Assembly: GCF_018327685.1 (NCBI RefSeq) | Contig: NZ_BNEL01000001.1 | Span: 1,240,001 to 1,304,000 of the forward strand | Direction: 5' to 3' | DNA from: Streptomyces sp. TS71-3 | GTDB lineage: Bacteria > Actinomycetota > Actinomycetes > Streptomycetales > Streptomycetaceae | DNA: 64,000 bases | Shown here: positions 19,960 through 29,487 of the stretch, one piece after another | Numbering within the stretch: position 1 is the first letter of the stretch | Layout of the letters: each line of letters opens with the position of its first letter | Position numbers and translations under genes: made by a program | The notes under the pieces: generated by a model | The model's input: only the letters and a program-made list of their open reading frames with translations | Told to the model about the DNA's origin: nothing | Database searches by the model: none

Positions 19960-21214
19960 ATGGCAATTCGCAATGATCTGGTTCGACGCCACGCCGAGAG
20001 CCTCGTGAGCGAAGCGCTCGACGACACTCGCGTGGTCCTGGTCAACGGCGCCCGCCAGGCGGGGAAGTCGACGTTGACCCGCCTGACCGCCGGGCGCCGG
20101 CATGATGCCGTCCTGCGCCTGCTCGACGACGCGGCCACCCTGCGGGCCGCGGCGGACGACCCCACGGGATTCGTCGAGCACGAGTCGATGATGCTCATCG
20201 ACGAGATCCAGCTCGCGCCGGAACTCCTCCGTGCGATCAAGGTGGCCGTCGACCTCGATCCGGCACCGGGGCGCTTCTTGCTGACCGGTTCTTCGCGCAT
20301 CCTTGCCATGCGGACGCTGCCGGACGCGTTGCCCGGACGTATGGAGGTCATCGAACTGTGGCCGTTCTCGCAGGGGGAGATCAGCGGCGGTCCCGACCTA
20401 TTCGTCGATGCTGCCTTCACCCACGGTGCCGGGCTGAGTCGCACCTCCACGCTGCGTAAGCGCGACTATCTGGACCGCGCGGTGGTCGGAGGTTTTCCTG
20501 AGGCCGTCAAGCGCGCGCCCCGCCGCAGGGCCGCGTTCTTCAACGCTTATCTTTCGACCCTTGTGGAACGTGATGTCCTGGAGCTGGCCAGCATTGAGCG
20601 GCACGGTGAGATCCTGAAACTCCTCGGGTTGCTTGCCGGGCGCACCGGAGGCTTGCTGGTCCCCGCGGCGCTCGCCACTGCATCCGGTATCCCCCCACAC
20701 CACCCTGGTGCGCTACCTGGAACTGCTTGCCTCGGTTTTCCTGATCAAGACCATTCCGGCTTGGACCTCCGGGCTGACAAGGAGGGCGGTGGGTACGGGC
20801 AAGCTTGCCTTCGTGGACACGGGGATCGCCTGCCACCTGACGGGTCAGGACGCCGCCCGGCTTGCCGAGCCCGAGGGTGCCGCCGGTGCGATGCTGGAGA
20901 ACTTCGTCGTCATGGAACTCGCCCGTCAGCTGACCTGGTCCGAACAGCAAGGCCGCCTCTTCCACTACCGCACCAAGGACAAGGTCAAGGTGGACGCGGT
21001 CATCGAGACTCCGCGCGGCGACGTGATCGGCGTCGAGGTCAAGGCCGGTGCCACCGTACGCACCGAGGATCTTGCCGGACTGCGCAATCTCGCCCATCTG
21101 CTCGGTGACCGGTTCGTCGCCGGATACGTCCTCTACACAGGCCAGCAGACGCTGCCGTTCGGGGATCGGATCCGGGCCCTGCCGATGGATGCGCTATGGC
21201 AACTGAGCCCCTGA
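19960..21214 (+). pseudogene. AAA ATPase with DUF4143 domain, frameshifted
   Basis: The gene starts at ATG 19960 (MAIRNDLVRRH). The AAA_14 part shows a Walker A motif (NGARQAGKSTL) and a Walker B motif (MMLIDEIQLAP). The C-terminal half is DUF4143 with a PD-(D/E)XK-like core (KVDAVIE...GVEVKAG). The frame breaks in a run of six C at 20691-20696: removing one C joins ATASGIP to HTTLVRYLELL, the expected family sequence, and the frame then runs to 21214. This may be decay, a slippage-switchable tract or a sequencing error. Intact members are nucleotide-binding proteins of poorly known function, often linked to mobile or defence loci. Confidence 0.85.
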
Positions 21215-21486
21215 CGCATGAGAGGGCTGGTGCGGTGATCCAGTGGTGTCGTGCCGTTGAGTCAGTTGCTGGATCGGCGCTGGATCGTCCGGCTGCGGAG
21301 TTCGCTCAGTACACGACCGGCACTGCACGTCAACGGTTCCTGGACGCGTCCCCGTCCTTCGACTGTCGGTGAGAACTCCGGATCGGCCCCATGGGCAACC
21401 AGGCCTTTCTGCGGTTACGTTGGGCAACGTAGGCCCTGTGGCGTGCCCGCGGTCCGTCGCCGTCGCGGAACACGCATGGCACCCGT

Positions 21487-22941
21487 TCACCGTGTCCTCC
21501 GGAGCAGCAGGTAGCCCTCCCGGTCGATCACTGTCCGGTATCCCTCCTCGCGGGTCTGGTTGATCAAGTTTCTCTCCTGTACCGGAGTGATCGGCCACCC
21601 CTGCGGTGTCGCGGTGTCGACGACCACCCACTGGGGGAAGGGGCGGTTGTTCGGATAACCGAACACGGTCACCTGGTCATGGCTTGTGAGTTGAGGAGCG
21701 AGGCGGTTGGAAGCCGCGACGGAGGCACCGTCGGGAATGCCGGCCAGGATTCGGCGGGCTTCGGTGACGCGAGGGCCGGTCCTCCAGGTGTCGCCGTGCA
21801 GCAGCTGGCCGAGAGGGTACTGAGGGACCAGCAGGACGCTGACGACACTGCACGTCATCAGTGCGTGGTACCGCGTGCGGGGCTCAGAGCGCCGTAGAGC
21901 ATCAGCGAATGCGAAGAACACGATGGGCATCAGCACCGCGCTGTAGTGGTACCCCGTGCCCCAGAAGGCCGGGTTGTCGGAGAGCAGCCGCCACGCCAGG
22001 GTCGGAACACCGACCGGCATCAGGGCGGAGCGCAGTGCAAAGAATGCGGTGGGCGCGAGAAGCATCACCAGCATGGTGGCTTTCGGCTCCGGCGTGATCA
22101 GACCCAGTGTGACTCTGTCCAGCAGGTCTCCCAGGCCGGTGCCACCCGGGGGAGTTTCCATTTTCCCCCAATAGGTATAACTGCCCGTCTGGTTGAAAGC
22201 GGGTATGACGACAAGGATCTCAAGTGCGCTGCCCAGGAGACCGGATGCCGCGAGCCCCAGACCGAGACGCCGAGGGCCGCGCCACGCGATGACCGCGCCG
22301 ATGGCCGCCACGCTGAGCCCCAGGTCCTCCTTCACCGTCAGAAGGGGAAGAGCCCACGCGGCGGCTGCACGCCACCGGCCCTCGCCCAGAGCGGCGAGGC
22401 TGAACGCCAGCAGGGGTACGGCAAAGGCCACTTCGTGGAAGTCGAAGCCGACGGTCTGGGCAATGCCCCAGGAGGTGCCGTAGCCGAAGGCCAGGACTAC
22501 GGCGGCGCGCCGGCCCAGGGAGTGCTGGGCGAATCGGCCGAGCGGCACGACGGCCAGGGCCAGCAGCCCGGCCTGGGCGAGGAGCAGGGTCACGGGGGTG
22601 GGCCACAACCGGTAGACCGGTGCCAGAAGTGCCACGACGGGGGAGAAGTGGTCGCCCAGGAGCGGGAAGTCGGGCCCCTTCAATTCGGCGACCGGTAGGT
22701 GACCGTGAGCGTAGGAGCGCACCGCTTGTTCGAAAATCCCCAGATCGTAACCAGTGGTGAGCATCCGCAGGTGCAAACGTAGGGACAGTGAACCGTAGAG
22801 AGCGAACAGGAGCACGGCCGCAATCCAGACCCAGCCCGTTCCTGATCGCTCCGGTTCGCGGGGTGCGGAGTCATGAACCGTTTGCCCGGGCCACCATGCA
22901 GACGTACTCGGGGCGGACGCGGAGGTCCTCGGGACGGACAT
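21487..22941 (-). CDS. DUF2079 polytopic membrane protein
   Basis: The 484-aa integral membrane protein has about ten hydrophobic segments. The DUF2079 signature YDLGIFEQAVRSYAHG follows the first helix. A soluble C-terminal domain (from about residue 390) ends the protein. The family resembles GT-C glycosyltransferases in topology, but no activity is established. An Asp pair in the first outer loop (TGYDLGIFEQ, GDHFSP) is where such enzymes bind substrate. It is divergent from the two-component genes across a 125-bp gap, so they may share regulation. Confidence 0.8.
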   Translation of the reverse strand: MSVPRTSASAPSTSAWWPGQTVHDSAPREPERSGTGWVWIAAVLLFALYGSLSLRLHLRMLTTGYDLGIFEQAVRSYAHGHLPVAELKGPDFPLLGDHFSPVVALLAPVYRLWPTPVTLLLAQAGLLALAVVPLGRFAQHSLGRRAAVVLAFGYGTSWGIAQTVGFDFHEVAFAVPLLAFSLAALGEGRWRAAAAWALPLLTVKEDLGLSVAAIGAVIAWRGPRRLGLGLAASGLLGSALEILVVIPAFNQTGSYTYWGKMETPPGGTGLGDLLDRVTLGLITPEPKATMLVMLLAPTAFFALRSALMPVGVPTLAWRLLSDNPAFWGTGYHYSAVLMPIVFFAFADALRRSEPRTRYHALMTCSVVSVLLVPQYPLGQLLHGDTWRTGPRVTEARRILAGIPDGASVAASNRLAPQLTSHDQVTVFGYPNNRPFPQWVVVDTATPQGWPITPVQERNLINQTREEGYRTVIDREGYLLLRRTR

Positions 22942-23066
22942 GGATGAGCAGGCCTTTCGGTCGGCGGGAATGCCGATACCGTGCCTGTCGCGTCCTGATC
23001 GTTGCCTGATCGAACCTGACTTCGCGATCAGGAACCCTCGTGTGCACCTGTGTAAGGCTGTTCGTC

Positions 23067-23750
23067 ATGCGCATCCTGGTAATCGAGGATGAGATAGAAC
23101 TCGCACAGACCCTGCGGACGGGGCTGTCTGCCGAGGGCTACTCCGTCGACCTCGCCTGTGACGGTCGTCAGGGACTGTGGATGGCTCGCACCGGTGACTA
23201 CGCCCTGATCATCCTGGATCTGATGCTCCCCGGGCTGAATGGCTACCGGGTGTGTGCGCAGTTGCGTCGTCAGCAGATCAACACACCGATTCTGGTACTC
23301 ACCGCCAAGGACGGTGACTACGACCAGGCCGAAGCGCTGGACACGGGTGCGGATGACTACCTGAGCAAGCCCTTCTCCTATGTGGTGCTGGTCGCACGCC
23401 TGCGGGCCCTGCTGCGACGTCCATCCGCCGCGGGACCGCTGGTCCTGGCGGTCGGAGATCTCTCGTTGGACGTGACAGCCCGCACCTGCCAGCGGGCCGG
23501 GGCAAGGATCGCCCTCACCCCCCGCGAGTTCGCCGTTCTGGAAGTACTGGTCCGGAACGCCGGGCAGGCCGTGAGCAAGGCGGACCTGCTCCACCACGCG
23601 TGGCCCGACGAGGCCTGGGATCCCAATCTCGTCGAGGCCCGGATCAGTTCCCTCCGGAGAAAGATCGACATGCCTTTCCGGCGGAGATCCGTCGAGACCG
23701 TGCGAGGGACCGGTTACCGGCTGGTGGATGACGATGCGCGTGGTCGGTGA
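23067..23750 (+). CDS. OmpR/PhoB-family response regulator
   Basis: I choose ATG 23067 (MRILVIEDE), where the receiver domain begins; an upstream in-frame start at 23040 adds nine unsupported residues. The 227-aa protein has a receiver domain with the acidic pair EDE, phospho-acceptor Asp in LDLMLPG and the conserved Lys in LSKPFSY. A winged-helix effector follows (ALTPREFAVLEVLVRN, VRGTGYRLV). It should bind promoter DNA when phosphorylated by the kinase encoded next, whose start lies 23 nt inside this gene. Targets may include the divergent DUF2079 gene. Confidence 0.93.
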   Translation: MRILVIEDEIELAQTLRTGLSAEGYSVDLACDGRQGLWMARTGDYALIILDLMLPGLNGYRVCAQLRRQQINTPILVLTAKDGDYDQAEALDTGADDYLSKPFSYVVLVARLRALLRRPSAAGPLVLAVGDLSLDVTARTCQRAGARIALTPREFAVLEVLVRNAGQAVSKADLLHHAWPDEAWDPNLVEARISSLRRKIDMPFRRRSVETVRGTGYRLVDDDARGR

Positions 23751-25209
23751 GATCGTGGGGCGCTTCCTGCCGCGTTCGGTCGGCGCTCGCACCGCCTTGG
23801 CTGCCGCCGTCGCGGCGTCCTTCATCCTGGCCGGCACGGGTTGGTGGGCGAGTCGACAGCTCTACGACCAGAGGATCAAGGCGACCATCAGCCTTGCCGA
23901 AGATCAGGCCGACACTCTTACGAACCAGCTGTACCAAGGCGCCGCACCGAGTGGGTTCGGCAAGCTGCCCTACGAGATCGTGGTCTCCGGCCGGCCGGCG
24001 TCCGCCGGGTGCAGCGGGGACCTGGCTGCCCTCGGCTCGGACGTCAGGCACGTGCTACCAGCCCCTGTCGCAGGCCGGTGGGATGTCTGGTCCCTGCGTA
24101 CCGTCCATTTCCCCGGGTCGGCCGCGGGTGGACAGGGTCCCCTCGAAGGCCACACGTTCCAAGCTCTCACAGCCGATGTCCAGGCTCACGACCTCGGCCA
24201 CGCCAAAGCTGCTGCCATCGGAATCCGTGACAACGCACTGCTTCGCATCTACGTCGTGATCACACCTTTCGATGCCGAGGCCGCCGTTGCCTCAGCCACC
24301 CGCATTCTGCTGCTTGTGGGTTCCGCAGGGGTGGTGTTCGTCGCCGCCGTCGCCTACGCGGCCGCCAAGCACGCGTTGCGTCCGGTGGAGGCCATTCGTG
24401 CCCGCACGGCCTCTGTCACCGCCAGCGATCCTCGCGAGCGCGTGGAGGTCCCTCCCACCCAGGACGAGATCGCGGCGCTCGCCGTCACCATCAATGCCAC
24501 GCTGGATCGTCTCGGGCAGGCGGCGGCTCAGCAGCGGCGGTTCATCGCGGACGCCGCGCACGAACTGCGCAGCCCACTCACCACGCTCCTGGCCAGCCTG
24601 GAGGTCGCTCTCACCTACCCTGATCAGACGGACTGGCCCAGTGCCGTCGGCACCGCCGCCAGGCAGACCCGCCGGTTGCGGTCGCTCACCGAAGACCTCC
24701 TGCTGCTCGCCCGCCTCGACGCCCGTGTACCTGCTGGGCCGGACACCATCGTCGACCTGAGAGAGCTGGCCACCACTCTCGCCGGTCAGGTCCTCCCGGC
24801 CGAGCGCCACCTCGCCATCGAGTGCGACGCCCGTGAGACCGCCCTGGTTCGCGGACGTCCCGACGAGTTGGAACGCCTGCTGCGCAACCTCCTGGACAAC
24901 GCCGTTCACCATGCGTTTGACCGTGTCCTTCTCAGCGTGCGCGCGGAGGACGAAGGCGTTGTCGTGGCCGTTGGCGATGATGGCCCCGGCATCCCCTCAG
25001 CAGCACGTGAGCACATCTTCGAACCTTTTGCCCGCCTTGAGGACGACCGCTCCCGGGTATCCGGCGGCACCGGCCTGGGTCTCGCCATCGCGCGCGACAT
25101 CGCTCACGCCCACCACGGCACGCTCACCGTCGCCGACAGGACATGTGGCACGTGCTTCCTCGTGCGACTGCCATATGCGGGTGAGGCGACGAGCGGGGAT
25201 CACGTTTGA
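23728..25209 (+). CDS. Membrane sensor histidine kinase
   Basis: The 493-aa protein has two membrane helices (about residues 20-42 and 190-214) enclosing a 150-residue external sensor domain. HAMP follows, then the dimerisation/phospho-acceptor helix with H in ADAAHELRSPLTT and an ATPase domain with N box (RNLLDNAVHHAF), G1 (GDDGPGIP) and G2 (GGTGLGLAIARDI). All kinase motifs are intact. Overlap with the regulator gene shows coupled expression. The signal sensed cannot be read from the sequence. The 3' end overlaps the convergent transporter gene by 10 bp. Confidence 0.93.
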   Translation: MTMRVVGEIVGRFLPRSVGARTALAAAVAASFILAGTGWWASRQLYDQRIKATISLAEDQADTLTNQLYQGAAPSGFGKLPYEIVVSGRPASAGCSGDLAALGSDVRHVLPAPVAGRWDVWSLRTVHFPGSAAGGQGPLEGHTFQALTADVQAHDLGHAKAAAIGIRDNALLRIYVVITPFDAEAAVASATRILLLVGSAGVVFVAAVAYAAAKHALRPVEAIRARTASVTASDPRERVEVPPTQDEIAALAVTINATLDRLGQAAAQQRRFIADAAHELRSPLTTLLASLEVALTYPDQTDWPSAVGTAARQTRRLRSLTEDLLLLARLDARVPAGPDTIVDLRELATTLAGQVLPAERHLAIECDARETALVRGRPDELERLLRNLLDNAVHHAFDRVLLSVRAEDEGVVVAVGDDGPGIPSAAREHIFEPFARLEDDRSRVSGGTGLGLAIARDIAHAHHGTLTVADRTCGTCFLVRLPYAGEATSGDHV

Positions 25210-26687
25210 GACGCCCCACCGATGGCCGAGAGCGGCGGTGTGATGTCCTCAAGCGGTTTGCCTTCCGCGGCGATGGCGAGCCGCATGGCTGTGACCGCTC
25301 CGATGATCATGAGTGCCGCACCGATGGCATAGCCGATGAACAGCTTGCCGGGTTCCGGATGGTCCTTGTCGATGAGCAGACCGTAGAAGAGCGGAGCGGC
25401 TGCACCGACGAGTTGGGAGAGGGCGACGAAGACCGCGATCGCCTGGGCGCGTACCTCAAGCGGGAAGCTCTCGCCGACGGTGACCCAGCCGGCCGACGTG
25501 CCGGCGGAGGCGAAGAAGAAGATGACGACCCAAGCGGCGGTCTGCGTCTCCGCGTTCATGAGGCCGATCTTGAAGATGTACGCACTGATCGCGAGCCCCA
25601 CGCCGGCGATGAGATAGGTGCCGATGATCATCGGACGGCGTCCGACGGTGTCGAAGTAGCGTCCCAGCACCAGGGGCCCGATGAGGTTTCCGAGAGCGAA
25701 GGCCAGGCCGTACCAGGGAAGACTGGTGTTGGGGACGTCGAAGAAGATCTTGAGGACGGCCGTGTAGGTGAAGTAGATCGCGTTGTAGAGGAACGATGAT
25801 GTGATCATCATGGACGCGCAGAGGATGAACCGGCCGGGGTACTCCCGGAACAGCAGGCGTGCCAGGGTGAGGTAGTTGTAACGCTTGACGGGCCGGATCT
25901 CCAGCGCTCGCTCGGGATCCACCTCCGGCAGTCGGTGGCCGGACTTGACCACCTCGCGTTCGATGAGGTCGAGATTCGCTTCGGCTTCGGCAGCCCGCCC
26001 GTGCATGATGAGCCAGCGAGGGCTTTCGGGGAGGTTGCGCCTGACGAACAGGATGACCAGTCCGAGCAGCGGGCCGAGCAGGAATCCCAGCCGCCAGGCC
26101 AGATTGGGGTTGTCCGCCGAGAACCTGTCGTAGATGACCACTTCCATCAGGGTCGCGAAGGCCGCTCCCGCCCAGTAGGAACCCATCATCCCGATGTCCG
26201 CCCGCCCGCGGTGACGGGGCGGTACGAGCTCGTCGACCGCGGAGTTTATGGCTGCGTACTCGCCGCCGACGCCCAGACCGGCGATGAATCGGGTGGCGTA
26301 CAGGTAGATCACCCATCCGATGGTCGCGCCGGCCGTGGCCGCGGTCAGGCAGGTGCCGACGAGATAGACCACAAGAGTGATCATGAACAGGTTCCGGCGC
26401 CCCCATTTGTCGGCGAAGGAGCCGAACACCAGCGCGCCGACGACCTGGCCGAGCAGATAGGCACTGGCCATGGCCCCGACCGCGGCGGCCGACAGGTTCA
26501 GCGTGTCGTGATCGGTGAGGGCGCCACCGACGACGCTGGCGATGGTGATCTCCAGGCCGTCGAGGATCCATGCAACCCCGAGCGCCACCATCATCTTGGT
26601 GTGGATGCGTGACCACGGCAGACGGTCGAGTCGGGCCGGTATCAGACTGCGTACGGCAGGGTGGTCGGGTTCTGCTGAGACGGGCAT
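25200..26687 (-). CDS. MFS transporter, sugar-porter type
   Basis: The 495-aa protein has 12 predicted helices. Sugar-porter marks are the loop 2-3 motif (GSFADKWGRRNLF) and PESPRWLI after helix 6. A long central loop (residues about 225-265) separates the two halves. Related proteins import sugars, inositols or small acids with protons. It lies upstream on the same strand as no gene directly, but the next operon (27297-29383) encodes a sugar isomerase and an oxidoreductase, so a substrate such as an inositol or aldose derivative is plausible. The exact substrate is unknown. Confidence 0.85.
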   Translation of the reverse strand: MPVSAEPDHPAVRSLIPARLDRLPWSRIHTKMMVALGVAWILDGLEITIASVVGGALTDHDTLNLSAAAVGAMASAYLLGQVVGALVFGSFADKWGRRNLFMITLVVYLVGTCLTAATAGATIGWVIYLYATRFIAGLGVGGEYAAINSAVDELVPPRHRGRADIGMMGSYWAGAAFATLMEVVIYDRFSADNPNLAWRLGFLLGPLLGLVILFVRRNLPESPRWLIMHGRAAEAEANLDLIEREVVKSGHRLPEVDPERALEIRPVKRYNYLTLARLLFREYPGRFILCASMMITSSFLYNAIYFTYTAVLKIFFDVPNTSLPWYGLAFALGNLIGPLVLGRYFDTVGRRPMIIGTYLIAGVGLAISAYIFKIGLMNAETQTAAWVVIFFFASAGTSAGWVTVGESFPLEVRAQAIAVFVALSQLVGAAAPLFYGLLIDKDHPEPGKLFIGYAIGAALMIIGAVTAMRLAIAAEGKPLEDITPPLSAIGGASQT

Positions 26688-27296
26688 GAGCCGTACCTCG
26701 CTTCGTTGCGACGGAATGTGTGCGGTCCGGCCGGTGGTTCACACGCCCTCGGGAAGGCAGGACGGGGGAGAGTGAGCACCGCCGTGTGTGTGAGGCGGCA
26801 CGGGCCCGGCAGGCGCCTGTCGGGACAGGAGGATCAGGCCGCGGTGGTGGGGCCGCGCAAGGGATGCCGTCGACGGGCCCGGTGAGATGAGCCGACGGTG
26901 TTCGTCCGCACACACCGCCTGCAGTGTGCGGACCTGTGGTGTGGTGCCAGGAAGCCGGTCACGGTCTGGTAGGGCCCGGGACGGCATCAGAAGAAGCCGG
27001 AGGGACGGCGAGGTCATCGCCCCTGCTACGGCTTGGGTGGAGTTGCTCGGCGCCTGGGTCAGGCACCTGCAACCCGATGGAGAGGTGTCACCACGAGGGA
27101 GTGGGGTGCGCCGGTTCTCGCCGTTCGCGCGGAGTCCCGTAAGGAAAGCGGGACAACGCCTGTCCAGGCGGTATCAGTCATGTCGGACACCTCCTTACCG
27201 GGTGGTGCAGCCCGCTGTCGCGGGAAGAGCGGAGAGAGCGGTCGTCCTCGACGACGGCCCTGCCAGCCAGGGCTTCGACGGAAACGATGTGCCGTG
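26688..27296. other. Gene-free spacer between transporter and isomerase genes
   Basis: No reading frame here has convincing homology or a ribosome binding site. It probably holds the transporter promoter and the end of the isomerase operon. A perfect inverted repeat at 26904-26933 is listed separately. Confidence 0.5.
26904..26933. promoter_or_regulatory. Perfect 10-bp inverted repeat
   Basis: The arms GTCCGCACAC (26904-26913) and GTGTGCGGAC (26924-26933) are separated by 10 nt. The site is 217 nt upstream of the transporter start. It could be an operator for that gene or a terminator for the isomerase operon; there is no T run. Confidence 0.4.
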
Positions 27297-28217
27297 TCAG
27301 GCGACGATGAGCGGCCGAAGCGTTCGGCGGGCGATTTCGAGCCCTTGTTTGATCTTGGCCTCGGACCCTGACCACACCGGGTCCTCGTGCTCGACGGAGA
27401 GCGTTCCGGTGAAGCCGTGTTCATAGAGGGCGTCGACGACCGTACGCCAGTCGACCTGCCCGCGGCCTGGCACGCGATAGCGCCACCAACCGGTGTCCCA
27501 GGGTTCGGGACGGTGCACGCTCTTGCCGAAGAAGCCGTACCGGTCGATCGCGCCCGGCAGGATCTCCAGGTCCTTGGCCTGGGCGTGCACGATGCGGTCC
27601 GCGTACGGTGCGATGGTCCTGACGGGATCGATGCCGAGCCAGGTCAGGTGCGAGGGGTCCCAGTTGAGGTAGAGGCCCAGCGAGAACATCCACTCCCACA
27701 GCTCGGGAGAGTAGGCGAGGTTGCCGGGGTAGCCGTCCGGGTGCCAGCCCTCCATCACGCAGTTCTCGATGATGATCCGCACATCGCGTTCGCCGGCGTA
27801 GTCGACGATGCCGGCGAACACCGTCTCGGCATCGGCGAGATTGGCGTCGACCGGACGGGTCCAGTCGCGGCCGATGAAGGTGCCGACGTAGGGCACACCC
27901 AGCAGGGCGGCGGCGTCGACGGCAGCCTTGAGGTGATCGTGGATCTCCGCTCGGCGGATCGGGTCCGGGTGCAGGTTGTTCTCGTAGTAGGCCAGGGACG
28001 AGAGCTCCAGACCGTGGGCGTCGAGAAGGGCGTGTGTCCTGTCGGCGACCTGGGTGTCGAACCGGGCCACAGGGAGATGGGCGGCCTGGTGGCCGCGGCC
28101 CTCGGTGTCCGGCCATACGGCGACCTCAAGTGCGTCGAACCCGGCGCTGCCCGCCCAGGCGGCGATCTCCTCCAGTGAGAGGTCGGGCAGGCAGGCGGTG
28201 AACAGGCCGAGGTTCAT
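27297..28217 (-). CDS. Sugar phosphate isomerase/epimerase (xylose-isomerase-like TIM barrel)
   Basis: I choose the ATG at 28217 (MNLGLFTACLP), which overlaps the stop of the upstream oxidoreductase gene as ATGA. The 306-aa protein is a typical AP_endonuc_2/xylose-isomerase-like barrel. Candidate metal ligands are the Glu of IIIENCVMEGWH, the Asp/His of NWDPSHLTWLG, the His of IVHAQAKDLE and the Glu of LSVEHEDPVW. Such enzymes isomerise or epimerise ketoses or inosose intermediates. Coupling to the Gfo/Idh/MocA gene implies consecutive steps on one carbohydrate. Confidence 0.88.
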   Translation of the reverse strand: MNLGLFTACLPDLSLEEIAAWAGSAGFDALEVAVWPDTEGRGHQAAHLPVARFDTQVADRTHALLDAHGLELSSLAYYENNLHPDPIRRAEIHDHLKAAVDAAALLGVPYVGTFIGRDWTRPVDANLADAETVFAGIVDYAGERDVRIIIENCVMEGWHPDGYPGNLAYSPELWEWMFSLGLYLNWDPSHLTWLGIDPVRTIAPYADRIVHAQAKDLEILPGAIDRYGFFGKSVHRPEPWDTGWWRYRVPGRGQVDWRTVVDALYEHGFTGTLSVEHEDPVWSGSEAKIKQGLEIARRTLRPLIVA

Positions 28218-29383
28218 GTGGTGCTCTCCAGGTGGCTTGCGGTGTCGATGCGGGTCCAGGCGGAGACGGCGTGCGATCTGAGCACGGCGTCGACGAGACG
28301 CGCCGAGCGCAGTCCGTCGACCCCCGTGGGGAGTCCGTCGGGCGGCGCTGCGTCGATGGCGGCATAGGCGTCGGCGACGAACGCCCTGAAGCAGTCGACG
28401 TAGCCGAGGCCGTGGCCGGCCGGCAGGCGGGAAAGGCGCCGTTGCGCGCCCGAGCCGTGGTCGGGATCGCGCACGATGACGCGGGACTCCTCGACTCCGC
28501 CCAGCCAGACTTCCTCCGGCCGCTCCTGGTCGAAGACGGCGCTGGCACGGGAGCCGTCGAGTTCGAACCACAGCCGGTTCTTACGCCCTGCCGAGACCTG
28601 GGAGACGGTCAGCGTGGCCAGCACACCCTCCGCGGTGCGCAGGAGCAGGGCGGCCACATCCTCTGTCTCCACCGGAGCGAGGACGGTCGGCTCATCGGGT
28701 GACTCGCCGGCGCCGACGCCGCTGAAGCTCGCCGCGGTGCCCCGTGGCCGCATGCCGATCGTGGTGCCGAACCGGGCGACGACCTCGGTGAAGCGGACCC
28801 CGGCGACCCACTCGACCAGGTCGCACCAGTGGGAACCGATGTCGGCGAACGCACGCGAGGCACCACCGGCCACCGGGTCCACCCGCCAGGAGGTGGCCGC
28901 CTGGTCGAGCATCCAGTCCTGGAGATAACTGCCGTGCAGGACCTGCCAACCGCCGAACTCGCCGGCGAGCCGGCGAGCGCGGATCTCGTGTACGAGGGGG
29001 TGGTAGCGGTATGCGAAGGGCACGGCGAGTACGAGGCCCTTCGCCTGCGCGAGGCGAGTGACACGTTCGGCGTCCGCCACCGAGGTCGCCATGGGTTTCT
29101 CGCACACCACGTGCTTCCCGGCCCGCAGCGCGGCTTCGGTCTGGTGGGCGTGCAGAGCGTTGGGCGTGCAGATATGGACGACATCGATCCGGTCGTCGCC
29201 CAGCACCGCCTCGAAGTCCGGGTAGCCGATTGGAGCGTCCCACTCCTCGGCGACCTGGACAGACCGCTGCGCGCTCGAAGCGAGGACTCCGCGGACGGTT
29301 CCACCGGACGAACGGATGGCCGCTGCGTGCACGGCACCGATCATTCCGACACCCACCACCGCGGCACAGTGTTGGCTACTCAT
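28214..29383 (-). CDS. Gfo/Idh/MocA-family NAD(P)-dependent oxidoreductase
   Basis: I choose ATG 29383 (MSSQHCAAVVGVG) because the Rossmann strand starts there; an upstream in-frame start would add 27 residues overlapping the regulatory gap. The 389-aa protein has the dinucleotide-binding VGVGMIGAVHAAA, the CTPNALHAHQ segment and the conserved CEKPMATSVADAE motif, whose Lys is the usual catalytic residue. The C-terminal part is an alpha/beta substrate domain (DIGSHWCDLVEWV). It probably oxidises a sugar or inositol and feeds the coupled isomerase. It is transcribed away from the ROK regulator. Confidence 0.9.
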   Translation of the reverse strand: MSSQHCAAVVGVGMIGAVHAAAIRSSGGTVRGVLASSAQRSVQVAEEWDAPIGYPDFEAVLGDDRIDVVHICTPNALHAHQTEAALRAGKHVVCEKPMATSVADAERVTRLAQAKGLVLAVPFAYRYHPLVHEIRARRLAGEFGGWQVLHGSYLQDWMLDQAATSWRVDPVAGGASRAFADIGSHWCDLVEWVAGVRFTEVVARFGTTIGMRPRGTAASFSGVGAGESPDEPTVLAPVETEDVAALLLRTAEGVLATLTVSQVSAGRKNRLWFELDGSRASAVFDQERPEEVWLGGVEESRVIVRDPDHGSGAQRRLSRLPAGHGLGYVDCFRAFVADAYAAIDAAPPDGLPTGVDGLRSARLVDAVLRSHAVSAWTRIDTASHLESTT

Positions 29384-29487
29384 GAACACACCTGTACGTT
29401 CAAAGAAGATTTCCATGCTACTTACAGCACGGGTCAGCATGATTAAGGACGTTGACTGACGCAAGCTGTCGGATTTAGTTTTCTAGT
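29384..29487. promoter_or_regulatory. Divergent promoter region, oxidoreductase/ROK regulator
   Basis: This 104-bp AT-richer gap lies between divergent genes. On the + strand TTGACT (29452-29457) and TTTAGT (29474-29479) are a plausible promoter with a 16-bp spacer, and transcription could start almost at ATG 29488. No ribosome binding site precedes that ATG, so a leaderless message is possible. ROK operators are likely here but I cannot define one. Confidence 0.4.

Noticed and set aside
21946..22698. 250-codon plus-strand frame inside the DUF2079 gene
   Set aside because: It is Gln/Gly/Arg-rich shadow sequence opposite clear membrane-protein coding.
26887..27426. 179-codon plus-strand frame in the transporter-isomerase gap
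   Set aside because: It runs into the isomerase gene on the other strand, is Arg/Ser-rich and has no motif or ribosome binding site.
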